NCBI GenBank assembly: GCA_902496505.1
Contig: CABVBB010000210.1
Coordinates: forward strand, 1 to 5,031
Length of the DNA stretch: 5,031 nucleotides
DNA from: an uncultured Peptococcaceae bacterium
GTDB lineage: Bacteria > Bacillota > Peptococcia > Peptococcales > Peptococcaceae
Reading direction: 5' to 3'
Part shown: in pieces, positions 1 through 5,031 of the stretch
Position numbering within the stretch: position 1 is the first letter of the stretch
Layout: each line of letters opens with the position of its first letter
Notes under the pieces: model-generated
What the model saw: the letters and a program-made list of their open reading frames with translations, nothing else
Database searches by the model: none
Told to the model about the DNA's origin: nothing
Made by a program: the position numbers and the translations under genes

Positions 1-1281
1 TGGCCCAGTATTTTTGCAATCATGATGTATGCGTTTATCGGTTATACCAATATCGCCGGAGCGATCTCCATGTCTTTAGGTAATGATACGTTCTGGCAGG
101 CCATTTTGATGATGGCGATCTTAGGGCTGATGGGCCAATGCGGCGTGACGGATCATATCGTCAGCGGCATGATGTCCTTCAAAATTTTGAAAGGGCGTCC
201 GTGGGTCTTTTCCTTCGGCTTTTTAGTCGTTTTGATCATTATCGTTACTTTGACCAATTCTCTGCTGGGCGTCTTGCTCTGCCTGCAGATCTTGGTGTCT
301 GTACGTGATGTGGCGGGCTTTAAAAACGGTGACAGCTGGCTGCACCTGATGGCTGTCGGCGTAGTCTACTTCGGCGCTATCGCCGGCTGTCTGATCCCCT
401 TCCGCGGACTGATGCTGTATCTGATCAACATCCTGACCAAAGCTGGCGTAACAGGCATCGATTTTCTCTCCTTCATGCTGATGTCCTTCCCCACTGCCTT
501 GGCAATGCTCATTTTGTTCGTGCTGATGATGCGCTTCGTTTTCCGCTGCGACGTCACCCCGCTCAAAACCTTTGACCCGGCTGTGCTGCAAAAGGACTTA
601 GGGCCTATGACCAAGCAGCAGATCGCCCTGATCGCTGTCTTCATGACCTATCTGGTGGCGCTGACCTTTGCTCCGTACTTGCCGAAGACCAGCTGGCTGT
701 ATCTGAAATACTCCAGTATCGGCGTAGCCGGTGTGGCCATGATCATCTTCTGCTTATGCCATATCATCCATATCGACGGCAAGCCGATCGGTGATTTCCA
801 ACAGGTCGTCCACACGGTGCCTTGGGGTATGATGTTCATGATCGCAGTCGCTATGAGCGTGTCCAACGTCCTGCTCAGCGATGATACTGGTCTGAAAGCG
901 TATCTGATGAGTGTGCTGCAGCCGGTCTTCTCCGGCAGAAGCGCGTTCGTCTTCTCAGCGCTCTTTGTCCTCTTGGCGATCCTTTTGACCAACGTATCCA
1001 ACAACATGGTCGTGGCCTTTGTCTTCACGCCTTTAGCCATTGCCTTCAATGCGGTAGAACCGATCGCTTTGATCACTACGGTGTCTCTGTTGTGCTTCGC
1101 CGTCAACTTTGCCTTGATCCTGCCGTCTGGTTCACCGACTGCCGCTTTGCTCTTCTCGCATGAATTCGGTGCCGGCAATAAGCAGCGCCACTTCACCTAT
1201 ACCATAGCGACCTGTATCATGGGTTATATTGTCATGATGTTCGTCGCCTATCCACTAGGCATGTTCTTTATGGGGAACTAG
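1..1281 (+). CDS. SLC13/DASS-like anion transporter, 5'-truncated by window edge
   Basis: The reading frame is open to base 1 (it begins W-P-S-I-F-A-I before the first internal Met at 22) and ends at TAG 1279-1281, so about 426 C-terminal residues are visible. The start lies upstream of the window. The protein is almost entirely hydrophobic, with roughly ten to twelve membrane segments, and a more polar loop near 540-630 separates two halves. This is the two-repeat architecture of the divalent anion:sodium symporter / ion transporter superfamily. The first half has a T-N-S hairpin tip (about 256-264). The second half has T-N-V-S-N-N (988-1005), followed by a P-S-G-S-P-T turn (1123-1140). These sit where SLC13 members carry SNT and P-x-x-T-P-x-N. 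The family call comes from this pattern; the substrate (a carboxylate, sulfonate or other organic anion) cannot be read from it. A hairpin terminator follows directly, so the gene ends its transcription unit. It is only distantly similar to the second permease at 4314-5031. Confidence 0.8.
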   Translation, partial: WPSIFAIMMYAFIGYTNIAGAISMSLGNDTFWQAILMMAILGLMGQCGVTDHIVSGMMSFKILKGRPWVFSFGFLVVLIIIVTLTNSLLGVLLCLQILVSVRDVAGFKNGDSWLHLMAVGVVYFGAIAGCLIPFRGLMLYLINILTKAGVTGIDFLSFMLMSFPTALAMLILFVLMMRFVFRCDVTPLKTFDPAVLQKDLGPMTKQQIALIAVFMTYLVALTFAPYLPKTSWLYLKYSSIGVAGVAMIIFCLCHIIHIDGKPIGDFQQVVHTVPWGMMFMIAVAMSVSNVLLSDDTGLKAYLMSVLQPVFSGRSAFVFSALFVLLAILLTNVSNNMVVAFVFTPLAIAFNAVEPIALITTVSLLCFAVNFALILPSGSPTAALLFSHEFGAGNKQRHFTYTIATCIMGYIVMMFVAYPLGMFFMGN

Positions 1282-1294
1282 TCAGGCGCTGCTC

Positions 1295-1331
1295 CAAAAG
1301 ACCCTTGCTGACCAAACAGCAGGGTCTTTTG
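1295..1331 (+). terminator. Rho-independent terminator of the left transporter gene
   Basis: An 11-bp arm (1295-1305) pairs perfectly with 1321-1331. A 4-bp inner stem (1307-1310 with 1317-1320) continues it past one bulged T, and the loop is ACCAAA. The 3' arm ends in TTTT and the 5' arm starts with AAAA, so it could act on either strand. It lies 13 bases after the transporter stop codon. Its 3' arm also contains the -35 box of the downstream promoter. Confidence 0.85.
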
Positions 1332-1358
1332 ACGTACATAAGTCTGCTCGAGTATAAT
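1329..1358 (+). promoter_or_regulatory. Sigma-70-type promoter for the LysR gene
   Basis: A TTGACG box (1329-1334, five of six consensus bases) is followed after 18 bases by a perfect TATAAT box (1353-1358). Transcription would start near 1364-1367, giving a leader of about 50 bases before the regulator's ATG. The -35 box overlaps the end of the upstream terminator hairpin. No convincing T-N11-A LysR operator was found around it, so autoregulation is possible but not shown. Confidence 0.75.
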
Positions 1359-1397
1359 CATAGTGCGCATCGTTTGCTTTGTGAAAGGTTTAAAATG

Positions 1398-1407
1398 AAA
1401 GGAGAGG
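1398..1407 (+). promoter_or_regulatory. Ribosome binding site of the LysR gene
   Basis: AAAGGAG at 1398-1404, overlapping GGAGAGG at 1401-1407, lies 7 to 10 bases before ATG 1415. This supports that start. A separate ATG at 1395 precedes the site in another frame. Confidence 0.75.
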
Positions 1408-1414
1408 ATCACCT

Positions 1415-2347
1415 ATGCGTTTGGATCAGCTGATCTATATCAAAGAGATCGAACGCCAGCAGTCCATGTCCAAAGCAGCCAGAGAGCTGTACGTGTCCCA
1501 GCCGTCCCTCAGCGTGGCACTGAACAATTTGGAGCAGGAGATCGGCGTACCGATCTTTATCCGAGGCAAGCAGGGCATGACCCCTACCCTCATAGGACAG
1601 ATCGTGTTGGAAAGAGCGGGCGCGATCTTGCAGATGGTAGAAGAACTAAAGGAGATCAACAAATTGTCGGATAAGGATATGGAGGGGAAGCTCACTGTTT
1701 TGCTGCCGGTCTTTTCCTCCAGCGACGCCGGTTATTATTTGGTCTCTTATTTTCGGAAAAAATACCCCAAGCTGCATTTGGAGCTCTTTGACAGCGGCGT
1801 TTTGCAGAGCATCCATAGGCTGGCACAGGCAGAGGCCGATGTGGCCATCATCGATTTTTGGGCCATCGACGAACCACGCATCCGCAAAGCAGCCGAAGAT
1901 GCCGGCTTGCTTTATGGGGAGATCGCGGAGGATGAGCTGTGCCTCTATGCAGTCAAAGGCCATCCCCTGACCGAAATGGCGTGCGTTACCGTAGAGGATC
2001 TGGCCGGATACCCCATCAACACCAACCGTTGGCCGCTGAAAGAATATTTCGGCGGCTGCCTGCCAGAGGGCATCCTGCCCGGCGAGGTTTTTGACGACGG
2101 CGAATATTTGAAAAAAGCCTTGATCAAGCAGACCAATTCCGTGGCCATCATGTCGAAGTGGGCCGTAGCAGATGACATCTATATTCAGACAGGCAGCATC
2201 ATCCCGCTCAATACCGAAGAAAAACTCAAGCGCAAGATCATCATTGCCTCTCTCGTCGCGCAGCGCGACCGTTGGGCGCCTACAGAAGGTCTTATCTATC
2301 AGGAATTATGCGACTGCATCAATCGTTATTTTAATCAAACTGAATAA
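1415..2347 (+). CDS. LysR-family transcriptional regulator
   Basis: The product has 310 residues, the usual length for the family. Residues 1-60 form the winged helix-turn-helix: M-R-L-D-Q-L opening, S-M-S-K-A-A-R-E-L (17-25), then V-S-Q-P-S-L-S (27-33) leading into the recognition helix ending N-N-L-E-Q-E-I-G, and a wing with R-G-K-Q-G-M-T-P-T. A linker helix spans about 60-90. The effector-binding domain starts at G-K-L-T-V (91-95) and runs to about residue 295, with the usual D-V-A-I-I-D strand. Such proteins bind DNA as tetramers in the cytoplasm and respond to a small ligand; the ligand here is unknown. The gene has its own promoter and ribosome site, lies downstream of one transporter in the same orientation, and converges on the sulfotransferase gene. 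It is therefore not in the common divergent arrangement that would point to a target. Control of either neighbouring transport gene is an inference. Confidence 0.93.
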   Translation: MRLDQLIYIKEIERQQSMSKAARELYVSQPSLSVALNNLEQEIGVPIFIRGKQGMTPTLIGQIVLERAGAILQMVEELKEINKLSDKDMEGKLTVLLPVFSSSDAGYYLVSYFRKKYPKLHLELFDSGVLQSIHRLAQAEADVAIIDFWAIDEPRIRKAAEDAGLLYGEIAEDELCLYAVKGHPLTEMACVTVEDLAGYPINTNRWPLKEYFGGCLPEGILPGEVFDDGEYLKKALIKQTNSVAIMSKWAVADDIYIQTGSIIPLNTEEKLKRKIIIASLVAQRDRWAPTEGLIYQELCDCINRYFNQTE

Positions 2348-2354
2348 AAGAACC

Positions 2355-2397
2355 CCAAAAAGACGCCTTTGCAGCTATCTGCGAGGCGTCTTTTTGG
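2355..2397. terminator. Bidirectional terminator shared by the LysR gene and the sulfotransferase operon
   Basis: A perfect 14-bp stem pairs 2355-2368 with 2384-2397. The 15-base loop contains a further GCAG/CTGC pairing (2371-2374 with 2379-2382) around CTAT. The outer stem carries AAAAA on the left and TTTTT on the right, so either strand yields a GC hairpin core followed by a U run. It lies 7 bases past the LysR stop (2347) and 16 bases past the minus-strand sulfotransferase stop (2414), so one hairpin serves both convergent genes. Confidence 0.92.
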
Positions 2398-2413
2398 CAG
2401 GCTCATTTATTTC

Positions 2414-4291
2414 TTAGAAACTGACTGTGCAGTGGGTGTCGTAAAGGATATCTTCCTGCTGAATATAGAGGTGATAGCTTTCAGCAGGCAAGCCCTCTTT
2501 GCTGATGACTTTTTCAACGATCTTGTCGTTTTTTTGGAAGGTGCCCACACACATGGCAGTGAAATTGCGGCTGGTCGTCTGAACGGGGAAGAGATATTGC
2601 CGGGACTGTGAGTCGACCAAAATGATCTGGGCGAAATCCCCTTCACCATAAGACGCACTGATGCGCAGCAGATCGATCTCTTCGGTGACCGTGCACAGGA
2701 GAGCAGCTGGCGCACTTTGGGCGCGCGCAGGGTCGATCTTGCCCCGCACGGTCTGGCTGGGGCCAAAGCCGCCTAAAAGCTGGCCTTGGCCAAAGGTGAG
2801 CTGATCTTCGGGACAGTATAACGGCAGGCGGCGAGCGCGGTAATAATTGGCCGGCAGCTGCATTTCGTACATCACCTGTCCGTCTTGGATCTCTACGGTG
2901 GTGCTCGTCAGACGCAGATCGGGTTCTTTGCCTTCGAGGAAGCTGCAGGGCGTATCCAGCACCTCATCGCCCAAATGACCGATGCCGCCGGAATGGACCA
3001 GATAGTGGCCGTCTCGGTAATAGTCCACATTGGAGATATAGCAGGAATAAAAGTCTGCGCCCCGCTCTTTGCCATACTGCCAGACTTGCTCAATGGTTTT
3101 TGACGCGGGATCGATCTTATAGCGCACGCCGCGGGAATAATTATCGCGGGCTGGCCGGTAATGCGCAGGATCTTTGGCGCGGTAGTGACCATTGTCAAAA
3201 CACATGATATCGCCCTCGGGTGTCACGAGGCAGGCGTGCTGCTCATACTGCCATTCAAAAGATCCAGGGGAGACGGGCGTGAAGAAGTAGCGCTTGACCA
3301 GTTCCTCAGGCCAATTTTCGGGATCGCCCAGTATCCAGTTGAGCGTGCCTTTGTCAAAATCAACATTGATGATGATATCCTGATGGCGGCCGGAGAGAGA
3401 AAGGGAGCGGGTGCGCTCATCATACCAAACGGCATTGTTGTGGAACCAGTCATGCGCTGTCTGGCTGCCGCTGCCGCCGGTGGGATAGACGGGCAGCAGT
3501 TTGGTATAGTCCCAGCTTTTCAAGATGTTGCCTGTGGTCCGCTCTAAAAGGACACACATATCTTCCGCCGTATCGCGGCTGGGGTCACAGGTCAGGACGA
3601 GGAGATCGCCATTAGGCAGTTCGACCTGATCGTGATGGTAGCCGCCAGGCAGGCGGTACTCCGCGTAAATTTTGCCGATCATGCCTAATTCGTAAAGCCC
3701 TGTGGGACTGTAGGGCTCGATGAATAAGCGCTCTGTGCCCAAGATCAGCCGGCCGTTTTGCAGCCGCTTCAGCGCAAAGGTCAGATTGATATTGGTGCAC
3801 CAGCGGCAGTCACCGCGGTAATCATAGCCCGCGGCATAGGCTTTGGAGGTCGGCGAGACAAACATCAAGTCTGTGCCGAAATAATCAGCGCTGGTCTTTA
3901 TGGCAGTGACAGGCTTGACCAATTCGGGCAGAGGCTCGGTCTGCACAGTGTGGGTATAACGGGTGCCATCAGCGAGCGTGAGCACGATCGTGTTCGCCGA
4001 ATCGCCATATAAGCCGTAGACAGGCAGGTAGTGGGTCACAGCAGCGGGGAAGGTGACTTCCAGATCGCCGGCCGGTTCTTTGCCGCAGACTTTGAGCTGG
4101 ACAGACTGCGCTTTGGCTGTCCGAAACATGACCAATGCAGTCAAGGGAGCGATCAGATAAGGGTTGACGATGATGAGCGGTGCTTCTGGGGTGTAGCTGG
4201 CCGCAGCAAACTGCTGCAAAAATTGCTGCTCAGCTGCATATTGCTGCTCGATCAGATGGGGCGTTTGGCTAAAAGGTATGGTTGCAGTCAT
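2414..4291 (-). CDS. assT: Arylsulfate sulfotransferase, signal-less (probably cytoplasmic) type
   Basis: The 625-residue product matches the PAPS-independent aryl-sulfate sulfotransferase family. These enzymes transfer sulfate between aryl sulfate esters and phenols by a ping-pong mechanism through a sulfo-histidine. Residues 1-32 are a Gln/Ala-rich helix. Residues about 35-120 resemble the N-terminal beta domain (I-V-N-P-Y...P-L-T-A-L...P-V-Y-G-L-Y). The six-bladed propeller follows. Likely active-site residues are His219/His220 (G-G-Y-H-H-D-Q), His284 (D-W-F-H-N-N), Arg302 (S-G-R-H-Q-D) and His352 (Y-E-Q-H-A-C), the likely sulfated residue. The His284-Arg302 spacing of 18 equals that of His356-Arg374 in the E. 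coli enzyme, as recalled. No signal peptide is visible at the N-terminus, and the Arg302-His352 stretch has no cysteine, unlike the periplasmic E. coli enzyme. The start ATG 4289-4291 has AAGGAGG nine bases upstream. It lies 22 bases after a permease gene, probably in one operon. The acceptor and donor are unknown. Confidence 0.92.
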   Translation of the reverse strand: MTATIPFSQTPHLIEQQYAAEQQFLQQFAAASYTPEAPLIIVNPYLIAPLTALVMFRTAKAQSVQLKVCGKEPAGDLEVTFPAAVTHYLPVYGLYGDSANTIVLTLADGTRYTHTVQTEPLPELVKPVTAIKTSADYFGTDLMFVSPTSKAYAAGYDYRGDCRWCTNINLTFALKRLQNGRLILGTERLFIEPYSPTGLYELGMIGKIYAEYRLPGGYHHDQVELPNGDLLVLTCDPSRDTAEDMCVLLERTTGNILKSWDYTKLLPVYPTGGSGSQTAHDWFHNNAVWYDERTRSLSLSGRHQDIIINVDFDKGTLNWILGDPENWPEELVKRYFFTPVSPGSFEWQYEQHACLVTPEGDIMCFDNGHYRAKDPAHYRPARDNYSRGVRYKIDPASKTIEQVWQYGKERGADFYSCYISNVDYYRDGHYLVHSGGIGHLGDEVLDTPCSFLEGKEPDLRLTSTTVEIQDGQVMYEMQLPANYYRARRLPLYCPEDQLTFGQGQLLGGFGPSQTVRGKIDPARAQSAPAALLCTVTEEIDLLRISASYGEGDFAQIILVDSQSRQYLFPVQTTSRNFTAMCVGTFQKNDKIVEKVISKEGLPAESYHLYIQQEDILYDTHCTVSF

Positions 4292-4300
4292 CAGTATAGA

Positions 4301-4307
4301 CCTCCTT
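4301..4307 (-). promoter_or_regulatory. Ribosome binding site of the sulfotransferase gene
   Basis: On the minus strand this reads AAGGAGG, a near-perfect anti-16S match, nine bases before the ATG at 4289-4291. It lies inside the 22-base gap after the permease stop codon (4314-4316). This fixes the start and argues against an upstream extension that could encode a signal peptide. Confidence 0.85.
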
Positions 4308-4313
4308 GCAGAA

Positions 4314-5031
4314 TTAGACGAATAAGAAACCGATCACTCGCCAGAAGGGCAGGAGGATCAACAAAACGAAAAAGAAACTGACGATCATCTTGACCCCTTG
4401 CAGCTTCATGAAGTCTTTGAGCGGGATCAGACCAAAGGAGAAATAGATGAGGTACTGTGCGTATTCATAAGGCAGGATGACCTGATCGCAGGCGTGCTTG
4501 ATCAAGATATAGAGGGCCTGCGGATTGATGCTCAGTTCGCTGACGATCTCCACCAAGGGGCCAGTGAAGGCTGCCTGGATGGCTAAGGGCGTCAAAAGGA
4601 AATTGAGCAGCATGACCAAGACCCAGACGAACATCATGACAAAGGTGCTGCCGTGGCCGTCCAAAAGCGGGATAGCGATGGTGGAGACGATCTGTCCGAT
4701 GCCTAAGTAACCGGCAACGCTGCCGATGCCCATGCAGGCGGTGACGAACAAAATAAAGCCGTAATTGGCGTGGCGCAGATCTTCTGGGGTGCCGACGTCG
4801 ATACCAGGGCAGAACAACAGCATCGGGATCGCGGCAAAGCACCAGCCCAGCTCGATGCCGTGGTATTTGCCCGTGAGCAGGACGATGAAGAGGAAGATGC
4901 AGACGGCTGCACCCTTCTTTTCGCGGAGGGTCATTTTGCCCATTTTTTCATATTCAGAAACAAAATAATCTTTGCTGTTGATGGTCTGAGCAGGCTTGAA
5001 CATGATGATAGCGATGACGATCATAATGACT
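4314..5031 (-). CDS. Divergent SLC13/DASS-like permease, C-terminal part, 5'-truncated by window edge
   Basis: The frame is open to the right edge (codons for V and I precede the Met at 5022-5024), and TAA is at 4314-4316, so about 238 C-terminal residues are visible. They begin with the end of one membrane helix and a polar loop with K-M-T-L-R-E-K-K, which resembles the central loop between the two SLC13 repeats. Five to six membrane segments then follow. The D-L-R-H-A-N-Y-G-F-I-L-F stretch and the D-F-M-K-L-Q-G end (about 4398-4420) are typical of the second SLC13 repeat. The signature positions differ: L-L-T-P (4587-4598) replaces SNT, and I-L-P-Y-E-Y-A-Q-Y (4452-4478) replaces the P-x-x-T-P-x-N loop. 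It precedes the sulfotransferase gene by 22 bases in the same orientation, so co-transcription is likely. The inferred role is import or export of an aryl sulfate or related anion; the sequence alone does not show the substrate. An unrelated hydrophobic transporter family remains possible. Confidence 0.75.
   Translation of the reverse strand, partial: VIMIVIAIIMFKPAQTINSKDYFVSEYEKMGKMTLREKKGAAVCIFLFIVLLTGKYHGIELGWCFAAIPMLLFCPGIDVGTPEDLRHANYGFILFVTACMGIGSVAGYLGIGQIVSTIAIPLLDGHGSTFVMMFVWVLVMLLNFLLTPLAIQAAFTGPLVEIVSELSINPQALYILIKHACDQVILPYEYAQYLIYFSFGLIPLKDFMKLQGVKMIVSFFFVLLILLPFWRVIGFLFV

Noticed and set aside
648..1196. Long open frame (182 codons) on the minus strand
   Set aside because: It lies wholly antisense to the clear membrane transporter, its translation is Lys/Thr-rich with no recognisable domain, and it has no supporting ribosome site. 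It is a codon-bias shadow.
1335..1414. Possible LysR T-N11-A operator or dyad in the leader, including the CTCGAG palindrome at 1347-1352
   Set aside because: The palindrome is only 6 bp and no extended inverted repeat surrounds it. T-N11-A alone is too frequent by chance.
2407..2766. Minus-strand open frame of 119 codons overlapping the 3' end of the sulfotransferase gene
   Set aside because: It is a shifted frame of the same gene. The enzyme frame continues intact through it, so there is no frameshift.
3161..3547. Plus-strand open frame of 128 codons inside the sulfotransferase gene
   Set aside because: It is antisense to the most conserved part of the enzyme (His284 to His352) and has no family resemblance.
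2414..4291. Alternative identity as another beta-propeller protein
   Set aside because: The ordered H-H-D, H-N-N, G-R-H-Q-D and Q-H motifs and the N-terminal domain together fit arylsulfate sulfotransferase specifically.

Overview
This is a compact bacterial window of mid-range GC. It holds four protein genes, two of them cut by the window edges, with short intergenic gaps. AAGGAGG-type ribosome sites, a TTGACG/TATAAT promoter and strong hairpin terminators are visible. These features, the family mix (SLC13-like anion transporters, a LysR regulator and an arylsulfate sulfotransferase) and the codon usage fit an anaerobic gut-type Bacillota, possibly a Negativicutes member. That taxonomic guess is an inference of low confidence. 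No RNA genes, mobile elements or CRISPR arrays were seen, and no intergenic stretch exceeds about 135 bases.

Layout: 1-1281 (+) is most of an SLC13/DASS-like membrane transporter whose N-terminus lies off the left edge. It is closed by a hairpin terminator at 1295-1331. The 3' arm of that hairpin contains the -35 box of the promoter for the next gene, a LysR-type regulator (1415-2347, +). The regulator converges on a two-gene unit on the minus strand, and both units end at one near-perfect bidirectional terminator (2355-2397). The minus-strand unit is read from right to left. First comes the C-terminal half of a second, divergent SLC13-like permease (4314-5031, cut by the right edge). After only 22 bases comes a 625-residue arylsulfate sulfotransferase (2414-4291).

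How they may work together: AssT enzymes move sulfate from one aryl sulfate ester to a phenol through a sulfo-histidine, without PAPS. The best-known AssT is periplasmic, has a signal peptide and depends on a disulfide. This one shows no signal peptide, and the stretch between its catalytic Arg and His is shorter and cysteine-free. It is therefore probably a cytoplasmic form. If so, the substrate must cross the membrane, and the tightly linked anion permease is the obvious candidate carrier. The permease has lost the usual SLC13 sodium/carboxylate signature residues, which fits a changed substrate. The LysR regulator and the left transporter may belong to the same aryl-anion response, but the gene order does not prove it.
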